Assembly (NCBI GenBank): GCA_030849805.1
Contig: JASANZ010002268.1
Coordinates: forward strand, 62,001 to 126,000
Origin: Sergeia podlipaevii
Taxonomy: Eukaryota > Euglenozoa > Kinetoplastea > Trypanosomatida > Trypanosomatidae
Direction: 5' to 3'
DNA length: 64,000 bases
The notes beneath the pieces were generated by a model. That model had not been told where the DNA came from. It did no database searches and was given only the letters and a program-made list of their open reading frames with translations. Both the position numbers and the translations under genes were made by a program. Shown here in pieces: positions 27,665-37,700 of the stretch; position 1 is the stretch's first letter; each line of letters opens with the position of its first letter.

Positions 27665-29374
27665 TTACACATGCAATTCAAAATGCGAAGTCCGAAACAA
27701 GCCAAAATCAATCCCTAAGGTCAGTGTATCCTCAGCCTCCATGTATAGCACGCCGTGGTACAGAAAAAAGGGAAGACGCGCAGGGCTGTCAAGGTTTGCA
27801 AGTGGAATGGCCACATCGTTTATAAACTGCTGCACGTCGTGAGTGAGTTGCACAACGTCCATCTCTCCCATATTAGAAGCAAGTACTTCCAGCGAGAAGT
27901 CCTGAAGCGGCTGCAAGCAGTATTGCAGCTGATTTGCTAGAGGACCAGCAAAATACAAATCTCTTACGGAAGCAGAAATGTTAAATGCAAACACGCCTAG
28001 AGAAATGCTGGTATCATTCGTGCTACTGCTGCTCACAGTGCATAGAGCCCCACCGTACTCTGAGCAGAGCGCCATAGAAAGTGGATACACCACAAGTCCT
28101 CGCAAACGCATCGTGTGCAACAGCTCATCGACGTGCATTCCTGGTGGAGGCACCATGTTCACTGCCACCACAACCCTTGCCCCCTCCACCGCAATTGAAT
28201 GATTGGCTCCGTAGGACACCGTGGGGCCCTCTGCCAAGACGGTGACAACTTCGAAACTACAGTTGCTACAGAGCGCGTAGGCCTCAGGAAAAACAACTTC
28301 GATGATGGAAGTGTTCAAGTCTGGTATTTGTTGAACGTACGCAGCGTTGTGTACCACGTCACTTCGCAGGAACTGTGTGATACTGTTCTGAGGAAGCTCG
28401 AGGGCAATCTGACGGTCAGGCAGCTCCTCCTTACTCTCCTGAAGATGCTGTTGCTGCTGCTGTGTAGCTACCTGCTTGATGTTGTCGCTGGCATTTTCTG
28501 GGCTCTTCTTCTTGGACTGGATGAGGTCTGCAGTAAAGCTAATACGATCTGGTGTAACGTGCGGATCTTCCGCAAGCACCACACGAGACTCGTCAGAAAA
28601 TCTATTCGCAGCGGTGTTCACCTTGGCAGCCAACTCCTTGGGCAGTCGCTCCTTCACCTTCCGTACAACCAATTCATCTACCTGGCCTATAAAAAACTGG
28701 ATGATGCTCTGTGCAATGTTGCACATTGTAGAGTCCAGCTTGTGGGTAAAGGCAAAGGGGCCCCAGTCTACAGCCGCCTCATCCACCACAACGCGCACCG
28801 TTCCGTTTTGAGGCAGCGCGACCACTCGCACAGGGAGATGGATGCTTGTGTTGTCAATGGTCACATTAAACGTGCCCACGCAGGTGGAGAGGAGCACCTT
28901 GGCGTGAAACACGGTGTCAGGGATCTTCAGCGCCACACTTTCGGCGTAGACAGTGATGCCTTCGTTGTTTGTAGAGTTCTCAGTAGGAAACGGGGTAGCG
29001 AGTGCCACGCTAAGTTTCTTCATGGAGAAATCCTGTAAAACCATTGCATCCACACGAACTGAATCCATGGCCTGTGGGGGAATAGTAATCGTGGTCGCCC
29101 TCTCCACGATCACAGGAAGCAGCATGCGGAGCACGCCGTTGAGAAAGAGCAAGTTAAAGGCCGCTCGCACAGGCGCCTTCATCGGAATGTCTGAAAGTGC
29201 AGTGGCTTGTAAAGAATATAAATCAGCGGAAAACATGATCCTGTTAGGTGAAAGAACATAACAAGAGACAACAACAACAAGCACAGCTATGGAAATCGTG
29301 ACGGCAATGGTAGCATTCCTTGCCACGCCACAGCAGCAGCGGCTGAGGCCTTTGTGTTGCTCTCCAAACTTCAT
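27665..29374 (-). CDS. BPI/LBP-like membrane-anchored lipid-binding protein (ESAG5-like)
   Basis: A 569-residue protein with a Cys-rich cytosolic start, one strong hydrophobic segment (about 20-43) acting as signal-anchor or signal peptide, and two extended beta-rich halves separated by a Lys/Gln-rich linker (about 285-320). The halves have the alternating hydrophobic pattern of BPI/LBP/PLTP tubular lipid-binding modules, for example LLFLNGVLRMLLPVIVERATTITIP. Many N-x-S/T sequons (NSTN, NVT, NTS, NGT, NCS, NHS, NDT) indicate a lumenal or surface location. Trypanosomatids have such proteins in the ESAG5-related family, a role in lipid binding being inferred from fold only. I assign the family by pattern, not by a decisive motif. 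The start is the ATG at 29374. Confidence 0.6.
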   Translation of the reverse strand: MKFGEQHKGLSRCCCGVARNATIAVTISIAVLVVVVSCYVLSPNRIMFSADLYSLQATALSDIPMKAPVRAAFNLLFLNGVLRMLLPVIVERATTITIPPQAMDSVRVDAMVLQDFSMKKLSVALATPFPTENSTNNEGITVYAESVALKIPDTVFHAKVLLSTCVGTFNVTIDNTSIHLPVRVVALPQNGTVRVVVDEAAVDWGPFAFTHKLDSTMCNIAQSIIQFFIGQVDELVVRKVKERLPKELAAKVNTAANRFSDESRVVLAEDPHVTPDRISFTADLIQSKKKSPENASDNIKQVATQQQQQHLQESKEELPDRQIALELPQNSITQFLRSDVVHNAAYVQQIPDLNTSIIEVVFPEAYALCSNCSFEVVTVLAEGPTVSYGANHSIAVEGARVVVAVNMVPPPGMHVDELLHTMRLRGLVVYPLSMALCSEYGGALCTVSSSSTNDTSISLGVFAFNISASVRDLYFAGPLANQLQYCLQPLQDFSLEVLASNMGEMDVVQLTHDVQQFINDVAIPLANLDSPARLPFFLYHGVLYMEAEDTLTLGIDFGLFRTSHFELHV

Positions 29375-29996
29375 CTATATATATAAAAAGATGACAATAG
29401 GAAGTATATAAATATTTTAAAAAGTGCAAGCAGCCGTAAAGAAAAAAAAAAACGAGATGAGAAGAGATGTGCAGATGTATGCTACTATCAAGCTTCCAGC
29501 TACTTGTTTGATACACCAAAAACACATTTTAAAAGAAGAATACAAAGGCAAAAAAAAAAGATATTGAAATAAAAAAAAGTCGAACAGTAGAAACTTAATC
29601 TCATGATCCCGCACGCTCAGCAGGGGAAAAGATAGCATCTATGAAACAAATGTTTTCTTCTTGTTCATTTTCCTTTCCTTCCTTTTCCTTTGTTGTTGCG
29701 ACTTTTGCCGCTTTGTGGAGATAGTGCCAGATGGCAAGTAGTAACGCATTCCTGCAATTGCGAAGCCAGTCGTCTACTGATTATGTAAGCAACAGCAACA
29801 AAAAAAAGATAACTACAATAGCAAGCAAACAAAGTAAAAAAAAGGGGGAAAAAGCACACAGAGGAGAGAAAGAGAAAAAAAACAGTATATAAACTATACT
29901 ACATTATCCGCTTCGTACGTACAAAGTTTAAGACGCACATACCGCAGAGTGTTTTATCTTGTTTATGATAATATATGCCCTGCCCTTCTCCTCCTT
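29375..29996. other. Intergenic region between phosphatase and BPI-like genes
   Basis: AT-rich spacer with A-tracts at about 29441-29452, 29551-29579 and 29862-29882 that can act as polypyrimidine tracts on the sense strand for the BPI-like gene. A mixed-composition stretch at about 29690-29780 shows no coding signal. Confidence 0.55.
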
Positions 29997-31445
29997 TCAA
30001 GAAGCATCGTTAGGCAAAGGGGTTAAGCCGCCATAACTGCGAGGTGTTACACCTGTAGCATACTGAAGTATTCTGCACCGAAGTGCCCCTTCACAATGTG
30101 GCGCGTTGGAACGCGTCTCAGTCTTCCCCTCTTTGGCATTCACAGCATTCCATGCGAAGCACGCACTCGTCAAGGCACCATCTCTCTCCTCACTGTCAAG
30201 CAGCCGCATCACCGAGGTGGAGTCCCGGCTCATCACTTCTTCTTCTTCCTCTTCCCCTTCATCTCCTCTTGCCAGTTTCCCTGCAACGCGACGGACGATC
30301 TCGGTGAGAATGCGCAGCGAGTCGTCTTGTGCATTGGGCTGCATGTAGTCTTCCACAAGCACAGCATTGCGGGGCTGCCGCATCACCGATACTGGGTTGT
30401 TCTCAAGCACAAGTACACGCTCAGCGGGACGGCCTAGCGCGCGCAGGTCCTTCACGCAGTCGGCCGCGCCATCATACCAGCGACGGTGTCGGCTGATGAT
30501 GTGTTGGAACCAGCAGGTCCGTCCACAGACCTTAGCAATGGCATGCAAGATGGGATTGACATACTGTGGCACACCAGCAGTCCACACTACTAGCTCGCAC
30601 CTAAGCTCCGCGCACGTGTCGACAAGCTCACGTGTGAAGGGTCGAATATAAATGGGTCCGCTGCGAGCAGACACAAGCGTCTCGTCCAAGTCAAGAACAA
30701 CAGTGAGTGGTGCAAGAGGTACGCCCAGCGCTGAGGGTCGCAGTGCTGGGAGCAGCCTCTGCTTCTTCTTCTCCTTCCTACCCCGTGCCGTCTCTATGTC
30801 TTTCTTCTTTCTATTCTTTTCTATTCTAAAACTCTCTCTGAGAGGCTGTGGCGTAAGCAGAGATCTAGACGCAGGAGAAACCGCAGCGGTAGTCTCCTCG
30901 GCCGTCTCCTGTAGCACCTGTGAAGATACCACACGGCGCAGTTGTGGTGCTGGTGAAGGCCCAGGAGCGGCAGTTCGCCGCTCCTTCTTCGCAGTTTGAC
31001 GCCGAGACAGCGTGCGGGCTGGGGTTGCACACACAAAGGGTGAAAACGCAAGTGCTGCGCATGGGTCCATCTCGTCCTCGCTCTCGTCTGAGTCCTCAGA
31101 GGCCAGCAAGTAGTCTTGAATGGTATCGTTTACCAAGTCAAAATCGGAGAATACAGAATCGCCGTCGTACGCGCTCATGCTCTCAAAGATGTCATCGCTA
31201 CTGCTGCCACTACCTGTACATTGCTCATCCACGATCATCGAGGCGGCAATGTCCAGCTGCTGTTGAGACATGTAATGGGCTCCGTTTACAGCAGCTCCGC
31301 TGGCAAAGGACTGCACAGACACGGACGGCCGCAGCCCACGGCGCTGGAAGCGACCCCTACCCCTGTTCGCCGCACTGGCAGAAAGTGCACGGCGTCGTGA
31401 TAGCCCGCCGGCCCCCTTCCCGGCGCTAGGGCGGATGAAGCTCAT
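29997..31445 (-). CDS. FCP1/SCP-type (NLI-interacting factor-like) HAD phosphatase
   Basis: A 482-residue protein whose C-terminal half (about 245-400) is a CTD-phosphatase-type HAD domain. The nucleophile motif is VVLDLDETLV (about 247-253, DxDx-T/V), followed by IYIRPFTRELVDTCAE, the WTAG motif with the conserved threonine, and ERVLVLENNPVSVM. Relatives are FCP1, SCP, Dullard and TIM50 families, which act on phosphoserine/threonine in proteins. The N-terminal half is low-complexity: an Arg-rich start (RRRALSASAANRGRGRFQRR) then acidic Ser/Asp-rich sequence and a Lys/Arg-rich stretch. There is no transmembrane segment, arguing against Dullard or TIM50. The Arg-rich N-terminus could suit nuclear location. 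Which protein it dephosphorylates is unknown. The start ATG is at 31445. Confidence 0.82.
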   Translation of the reverse strand: MSFIRPSAGKGAGGLSRRRALSASAANRGRGRFQRRGLRPSVSVQSFASGAAVNGAHYMSQQQLDIAASMIVDEQCTGSGSSSDDIFESMSAYDGDSVFSDFDLVNDTIQDYLLASEDSDESEDEMDPCAALAFSPFVCATPARTLSRRQTAKKERRTAAPGPSPAPQLRRVVSSQVLQETAEETTAAVSPASRSLLTPQPLRESFRIEKNRKKKDIETARGRKEKKKQRLLPALRPSALGVPLAPLTVVLDLDETLVSARSGPIYIRPFTRELVDTCAELRCELVVWTAGVPQYVNPILHAIAKVCGRTCWFQHIISRHRRWYDGAADCVKDLRALGRPAERVLVLENNPVSVMRQPRNAVLVEDYMQPNAQDDSLRILTEIVRRVAGKLARGDEGEEEEEEVMSRDSTSVMRLLDSEERDGALTSACFAWNAVNAKEGKTETRSNAPHCEGALRCRILQYATGVTPRSYGGLTPLPNDAS

Positions 31446-32195
31446 GGCACGTGTGCTCCTCTTGCCGCCTCTACTGCAAGCACCACTGAAAGGAGCGCTC
31501 TACACGAATATGCACCAGTTACTCCTATACAATATTCCCCTCTTCCTCTCTCTCCGACAGCCCTCGGTGATTGCAAACGCTTCACAGGAAGTTTTTTCTT
31601 CTTCGTTTTCGCTTTTTCGTTTTTTATCGTATGTATATTTGAGAAGAAATCGCGCTGTGTGGCGTTTCAACGCGATGTGCACTTGGGAACAAAAACAAAA
31701 TTGACCAAATAGAGATAAGAGACACACAACAGTAATAATAGTAATAATAATAATAACATTTATTTGAAACATAAAAGCAATCAACGCAGTGTAAGAGTGA
31801 CCCGCAGTAGAGATGATCCATCATGCTCTAATGCATTTTTTTTTTTTGAGATAAGACCCATATACAAAATGTTATTTCTTCGCTAATGCCTAGTATCAGA
31901 TTGCATGTTGCATTGCAACGTGTGTTAATGTATTGATGGAAGAAATAAGGTACTTTCTGTTGTAAATTTAAGAGTACAGAGGAAGGCCGTATGCACCTCC
32001 CTCTCAACTACCTTTTCCGGCTCGTAATTTTTGACTATCCAGCAAATCCAAAAAAAAAAAAAAAATTTCCTGTATCTTCCCTTTTTTTGTGATCCTTCGC
32101 GCCGCGTTTTTCTCTTTCCCCTCCATGTAGCCCTGCGTAACAGAGAATGAAAAACAAACGAAGAAAAAGTAGCCACATCTCCAAAATGCTGCCGA
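31446..32195. other. Intergenic region between PDK-like kinase and phosphatase
   Basis: Contains TAA/TAATAA repeats at about 31733-31756, a T-run near 31837-31848, an A-run at 32050-32065, and purine/pyrimidine blocks. It should hold the PDK-like 3' UTR and phosphatase 5' UTR. No gene is seen. Confidence 0.55.
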
Positions 32196-33605
32196 TCAGT
32201 AAAGCACTTCAGTGGGTGATTTCGGAAAGCGCACGCGCACTGTAGTGCCCTTTGGCGTGGCCGAGTACACGTCAATGGAGCCTCCCCAAGTGTCCATGTA
32301 CACCTTCGATGTCGGCAAACCAACGCCAAATCCTCCCAGGTGACTCTCGTAGTGATCGCTGGTGGTCCAGCCAAAACGCCAAATGTCTCTTGCATGACCA
32401 GCGGGGATGCCGCCTGCCTCGTCAACAAAGTCGACCACTACCCATTCATCACTGACTGCGTAGCGTACCTGCACCGTGATGTCCGGCAGCACCTTCGACA
32501 TCGCCACACAGGCGTTCTTCAGAAGCTCACGAAAAACGTAGCTCAAGTGGCCTTCAATCGAGTACACGTGCCTGCTGCAGCTCGGATCTGTGTCCGCAGG
32601 CGAGACAGTGCTGCCGCTGCGCACGCTGTAACGGTGAAGATCACGGCTAGAGCTAAGAAGCACACCTTTAGGGGGGTGTGTGAGCAATGAGCTATCCTCT
32701 TCAATATCAATCGTAAGAGAGCACCTCTCAGTTGCCTCCACAAGCTTTGAAAAGATGTCAACGACCACGTTGCCTGCCTGCTGCAGGAGGCCCACCACAC
32801 TCGTGTCCCCACACACCACGCGCGGATGCAACTCAGGGCTCACCACATTCATGAGATGCTCATGAATGACACGCCACGCTACGCGGCGACAACAAAAGCA
32901 AGAGAACCAACTGTTCACCTCATCAGATCCAATGGCGGTTTCGTTTACCATGATGTCCAGTAGCGACAACTGAGGCCGCAAGATATCCAGTGCAACGTCA
33001 AAAGGAATGTCCTCTAGCACTATATCATCCTCGCCATCAAGGAGAGAGATAACATCGGCTGATCGTGACTCCCCAGGAACACACTTCGTACTTCCAGAAT
33101 GCCACTGAAGGGTGCTCGCAGCGCCTGGCAAACTCCGCGGCGATGAAGCCTGTGCCACACTTGAAGTGGCGCTGGCTTCGTTCGCTGCTATCGTGGACAC
33201 GCTAGCAGATGTTGATTGTGACGCATCAGTAGAGTTCGGAAATGATAGCAGAGAAGAAGAAGTACTCAAATTGTTCTCCGCGATGTACTTCGCACCGATG
33301 GCCTCGAGCGCAAGACAAAACTTGAACTCACGGAGACAGAAAGACTCTACCCACTTGAGGCGAGACGCATTGCGCGAGCGACCCTTCTTTGCAATTGCGG
33401 GGTCTCTAAAACATGAGTACCCGTATGCAGTGCGTATGGCGAGCTCACGTGTGTAAATGGGTATTGTTTCATGTACGGGAAGTGGGCAGTGGCTCATTTT
33501 CCGTAAATCCATTGGACTTCGTGGCATGTCTAAGTAACGCTGGAGGGCAGAATTACATCGCCTGTCTATCGCTCTGATAATCACATCATGTGTATGCAGA
33601 GGCAT
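32196..33605 (-). CDS. Mitochondrial protein kinase of the PDK/BCKDK (GHKL) family
   Basis: A 469-residue kinase of the family that phosphorylates and inactivates the pyruvate or branched-chain 2-oxoacid dehydrogenase E1 subunit in the mitochondrial matrix. The GHKL ATP site is clear: N-box RELLKNACVAM (about 357-367), G1 box VDEAGGIPAGH (about 396), and G2 box LGGFGVGLPTSKVYMDTWGG (about 422-441) with the GTTVRVRFP end. The N-terminal regulatory bundle is recognisable (RTAYGYSCFRDPAIAKKG, then LRLKWV-type helices). It is interrupted at about 115-200 by a Ser/Ala/Thr-rich insertion absent from animal PDKs, making it longer than the usual about 400 residues. The start ATG is at 33605 and the stop is TGA. 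Pyruvate and branched-chain substrates cannot be told apart from sequence alone. Confidence 0.86.
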   Translation of the reverse strand: MPLHTHDVIIRAIDRRCNSALQRYLDMPRSPMDLRKMSHCPLPVHETIPIYTRELAIRTAYGYSCFRDPAIAKKGRSRNASRLKWVESFCLREFKFCLALEAIGAKYIAENNLSTSSSLLSFPNSTDASQSTSASVSTIAANEASATSSVAQASSPRSLPGAASTLQWHSGSTKCVPGESRSADVISLLDGEDDIVLEDIPFDVALDILRPQLSLLDIMVNETAIGSDEVNSWFSCFCCRRVAWRVIHEHLMNVVSPELHPRVVCGDTSVVGLLQQAGNVVVDIFSKLVEATERCSLTIDIEEDSSLLTHPPKGVLLSSSRDLHRYSVRSGSTVSPADTDPSCSRHVYSIEGHLSYVFRELLKNACVAMSKVLPDITVQVRYAVSDEWVVVDFVDEAGGIPAGHARDIWRFGWTTSDHYESHLGGFGVGLPTSKVYMDTWGGSIDVYSATPKGTTVRVRFPKSPTEVLY

Positions 33606-35639
33606 GGTAGTCTGTCTAGAAAAATAATAATAATAACGAGAATACCAAAAAAAAAAATGCTGTTATATACTTTTAATGTTTTCTTTTTGATGTGAAGCCT
33701 CACAGCTGAACTCTTCTCACTTTAGCTAGCGAAGCACAAGAAACTACAGGACGTAAAGTTTTTCTATATATAAAAATGATACACAAGAAGATGCTGCCTT
33801 CGCAAAAAAAAACAAAAAAAAAAGTGTACAAGTGTGAAAATAGGACTAACCAAAAATTTCTCGCTAAAAGGAAACAACTAATAATAATAATAATGTGAGT
33901 GAGTGAGTGTTATAAGACGCGCGCCGCTGCTCTGCAAAGGCGCCAAGGAAGCACTAAAGTAGTATTCTACGTGCGTAGAATCCCCTGGTGGGTGACTAAC
34001 AAAAAAAAAAAAAAAAAAAGAAGAAAAAGAAGCAGCACAATTTTATTGCCCTCATCAACTGCCAAGACACAATATGTGGATGAGCAAGACACGGTAGAAA
34101 AAAGAAATACTATGAGCAGTAGTGTACAAATATGCTTTGCAGACGACCGGTAATCTAGTAAAAAAAAAATTTTTTTAAGCACGGATTGTTCCCCATATAC
34201 AAGGTGAAAGGAAAAAAGTAAGGAAGGGGAAAAGGGGAAAAAAAATCAATATATAAGCTAAGCTTGCATAAACAGAATAACAGTGAAACTGCATTTCTCT
34301 ATCTGCACATAACACAATAAAAAGCAATGAGGTATATATATAACGCTTCCATTATTCCACACACTTACCAAAAAAAAAAAGAAGGGATGAGGAGAGGCTG
34401 TCTCTTCAAGATGAACCGCAGTGTATGGCTCACAAGATCTGTCATATACATAAATTCCAACAATCGCAAAGACTAAAAATATAATGCAACAAAAAAAAAA
34501 GAATCCGGTAACAAAAAAAGAAAGACGGATATAAATGTCTTGTTACACATATAGTCTGTTTTCCAAAAAGGGCCACACAGGTGTGTAGAGACAACAAGAA
34601 AAAAATGAAACAGACAGAAAATGCCAAAACTTCTGCAAAAAGAGAGAGGAAAAAAAAAAAGAGGTGCTGAAATGCCACTCAAGTGAATGTATCACGCTAC
34701 CAACCAACTACTTGCTGATTCGAGCAAGATACAGCTTCCTTGCACCTCTTCATTCCCCCGTACGCCTGCGCTCTACCTATTTCCCAAGTGCTCTCTCTCT
34801 CTCTCCCTCCCTTTATAAGAAAAAAAAGAGAGGTGACAAAAAAAAAAAAAAAGAAGACCAAAGGAAATCAACAGGAGCTCCAATGTCCCCCCACACCGGC
34901 TTTGTATACGTGTGCCTTACAGCTGTCCATAAGTTTATAAGTAAAAAAAAATGGCAAAAGCATAAACGCACGTACACAAAAAGTAGAATTCAAACAATGT
35001 GCAAAGGTGGCACGGAGAGAGAGTAATTCCCATTTTTTTAGCAAAAGGTGTGACTACAAAAGACAAAAAAATGCATTGATACATATATATATATATAAGC
35101 AGAGACAAGAGAAAGAGAAAGGCAGGTGTATATATAAATATAAAGGAAGAAACTGAAATATATATATTATTTGAACCTAGAGTGATATCCTACATTTGGG
35201 GAGGGAGGAGTGGCAACACGTACATGCACTCGGTGTCTATATAGATGTATAGCGCGCGTGTTGTTCCTGTACAACAAACACAAAAAAAAAAGATTAAGCA
35301 AGTGCCTTTGATTCGCGTCCTTAATTTAAAAGGAAAACAAAGTTGAGGCTTCTTTGTGTTTGCGCCAGTACATACAAGTGACAACATGGTATGGTTTGCT
35401 CCAATGATAAAGAAAGAATGTTTATTGTTGGTATTCTTGTCATTTTTCATGATTTTCAGGGCATTCTGTTGTTGTTGTTGTTTTTTAGTAGCTTGTACGC
35501 TTGATGAGTATCTCCATGCTAATATGGCATCAAATGCAACGCACGATGTCGCGACATGACATTAGGGCATAGTTTACCATGAAAAAGAAAGTGAAAAGAA
35601 AACGAAAAAAAAGGGATACAGCGCACACGCCTTGGTAAA
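33606..35639. other. Longest AT-rich intergenic region (2.0 kb)
   Basis: No supportable gene. It includes A-runs (about 34002-34019, 34370-34380, 34839-34853), (AT)n tracts near 35081-35098, GTT repeats at about 35468-35481 and a perfect inverted repeat at 33964-33981 (8-base arms, 2-base loop). Open frames are Phe-, Lys- or Leu-rich homopolymer products. It should hold the PDK-like 5' UTR and the 3' UTR of the 321-residue protein. Confidence 0.5.
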
Positions 35640-36605
35640 TTAGCTAAGAGTCTTGACATCCTCAATGGCCATCTGGGAAAAGTACTCCAGCAGCTCGGGG
35701 AACTCACGAAAAGAGGCAAGTTGCTCAAGATATAACTCCAGAGAAGGACGCATGTCGAGTTCCTTCAGTATCTCCGCGGTGTGAAAGATGGCCTCTTCGT
35801 GCCTCACTGCAATGGCCTCCATGAGCAGCTTGCGACGCACATCCAGCTCACTGTTCCAGTGCTCGTGTGACTTCCGCGCACGCATGTCCTCACCGGCCCT
35901 CTGCATACAGTAGCCGCTGAACTCGTAGAGCTCCTCCCACTGTAGAGCCCACATATCCTGAAGTGCATTCCGCCGGATTTCCTCAAATGATTCGAAGAGC
36001 TCTCTGTCCTTGCGCTGCTTGGTGAGTTGCTCAACAAGAGCCTCGTACTGCCGCATAGTCAAGGGACGTCCACGCTTGACGAGGCTGTCAGCAAAGAACT
36101 CCTCTGCCGTCTTCTTCGGAATGGCGGGCGGTGTCGTCATCACTTCCTCCTCTGGCTCATAAAGAGCCAGCGAGCCGCGCTGAGAAAGCGGAACCAGCAC
36201 GCCCAAGGCATCATCCAGGTCGGGCTCCATCTGCCTGCGGGTGTAGTCTGCAGGGGGGTGATTTCCGAGCTCATCAAGACGATCCGTCGCCCGCACCACC
36301 CGCTCCTCAGAAGGTGCCAACGGGGTGAGGTCCTTTACTGGCGATGTAAGAGTCGACACGTAATCAGAGGTAGCCACAGGACCTTTGCTGATACCAAGTT
36401 TCTGGATCGGCGCCTTTGGAACAACCGCTGGAGCCTGAGCGGGAGGAGCAGGTTTGGCGGCCGGGTAGAGGTCCATCGGGTCACATTTAATAAGAGCTGG
36501 GGTCTGCTCCTGCTTTTTCAGTTCACGGTTCAGTTCACGTTGGGTCTCAAGGAGGGTATGACTGGCGTAGTGGACGCCTGCATGCTCAATATTCGAGGAA
36601 GACAT
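35640..36605 (-). CDS. Conserved-looking protein of unknown function (321 aa)
   Basis: I do not recognise this protein. It begins MSSSNIEHAG, has an early Gln/Glu/Lys helix (ETQRELNRELKKQEQ), a Pro/Ala-rich linker (about 49-70), an acidic middle, and a C-terminal half (about 170-321) that is predicted all-helical and rich in charged residues and Trp/Tyr (DMWALQWEELYEFSGYC, LELYLEQLASFREFPELLEYFSQM). There is no signal peptide or transmembrane segment. Balanced codon use, an ATG at 36605 and a purine-rich tract just upstream (about 36628-36646 region is pyrimidine; A-tracts at 36752-36762) fit a real gene. Cytoskeletal or flagellar location would be a guess only. Confidence 0.7.
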   Translation of the reverse strand: MSSSNIEHAGVHYASHTLLETQRELNRELKKQEQTPALIKCDPMDLYPAAKPAPPAQAPAVVPKAPIQKLGISKGPVATSDYVSTLTSPVKDLTPLAPSEERVVRATDRLDELGNHPPADYTRRQMEPDLDDALGVLVPLSQRGSLALYEPEEEVMTTPPAIPKKTAEEFFADSLVKRGRPLTMRQYEALVEQLTKQRKDRELFESFEEIRRNALQDMWALQWEELYEFSGYCMQRAGEDMRARKSHEHWNSELDVRRKLLMEAIAVRHEEAIFHTAEILKELDMRPSLELYLEQLASFREFPELLEYFSQMAIEDVKTLS

Positions 36606-37406
36606 ATTTTCTATTCACTAAAGGAAATAGATGTTCTCTTCTCTCTCTTTCTCTTAAAATCTCTTTAACTTACTTTACGTACTACTTTGAAAATATCAAA
36701 TCACGTTTTCTTTGTAGAAGCGATAGATAAGCAGATAAATATGGCAATATCGAAAAAAAAAATGGTGAAAATAGCGTTCCTAGGGAGGGATGAAGTATTG
36801 TGTGAGGAAATTTCGTTTTGTTTATGAAGATCGAACAAAACAGCCAAAAAAAAAAAATGAGAGTATGAAAAGGTAAGAAAAAATATAAAGTTAACCAACG
36901 TACCAACAGTATTAGAGCGTAGATATTATAACAAACCATTTAAAACCTCACAAAATACCAAAGGTGGAGATCGTGCATACGTATATATAGGAATGTGTGT
37001 ATAATTTTGAAATATTGTGACTACACAGCTGCTATACCACCACCACAAACAAACGAAAAGAAAATGGTAGTCCACTACTAGCAATAATAGAAGAAAAAAA
37101 AATAAAGAAGAAGAAGCAGATGCCCACGCAGGACTCCATAGGTCTCTTCTTCTCTTCGTATGTTTCCACACGTACAGAAAGAAAGAAAGAAAGAAAGAAG
37201 GAGCAAATATGTATCGTAAAAATGAAGAGGAGCAAGGAGCAAAAAAAAAAAAAAAAGGAAGCATATTTGCAAAGAAGGTAATGCAAATCAAAAAAAGAGA
37301 AAAGGCACACAATAAACATGTCAGAATCATTTTTCTTCACAAGAAATAGCAGCAATAATAACCGATGAGGAGGCCTAGTAGCAAACTCCTCTTCTCTCTC
37401 TCTTTT
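36606..37406. other. Intergenic region with (GAAA)n repeat
   Basis: Contains A-runs (36752-36762, about 36845-36858, 37239-37257) and a (GAAA)n tract at 37177-37200. These purine blocks are pyrimidine tracts on the sense strand. No gene is recognised; frames are Phe-rich. Confidence 0.55.
37177..37200. repeat. (GAAA)n tetranucleotide repeat
   Basis: About six GAAA units in the spacer between COA5 and the 321-residue protein, in the predicted COA5 3' region. Confidence 0.85.
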
Positions 37407-37700
37407 TTATTTTGTGAAGACGCCTTCCTCCTCGAGTTCACGCTTTCGGATACGCTCATCGCGCGCCTCAACTTTCTTTTGGTCCTCCGTTGCAATATCG
37501 TATGGATTGCCGCGAAGACGATAGCGCGGGTTAATCGCGTTCATCTTGCAGAGAGTCCAGTTTCTACGCTCAAGAAAGCACTCGTTCGCGCCGATGCAGT
37601 CCTCAATGCTGTCCTTTTCCTCGAAGCATTTGGTGCCCACTACACAGGCAATCAGCGCATTCTTGGGGCGCCAACATAGCGTCTTCTGATTCTTCTCCAT
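37407..37700 (-). CDS. COA5: Cytochrome c oxidase assembly factor COA5/PET191
   Basis: A 97-residue protein with the twin-cysteine pattern of COA5 (yeast PET191), an intermembrane-space protein needed for complex IV assembly. The cysteines (about 12, 19, 25, 35, 41, 51 by eye) and the C-terminal signature CKMNAINPRYRLRGNPYD match the family consensus C-K-x-x-x-x-x-x-R-x-R-F/L-R-G. There is no cleavable presequence, as expected for a MIA40 import substrate. The length is close to the family (about 75-110). The start ATG is at 37700. The tail is Lys/Glu-rich. Confidence 0.82.
   Translation of the reverse strand: MEKNQKTLCWRPKNALIACVVGTKCFEEKDSIEDCIGANECFLERRNWTLCKMNAINPRYRLRGNPYDIATEDQKKVEARDERIRKRELEEEGVFTK

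Noticed and set aside
34442..34678. Phe/Leu-rich 78-codon frame suggesting a small membrane protein
   Set aside because: It is the translation of A-runs and lacks any conserved motif; similar frames appear in every spacer.
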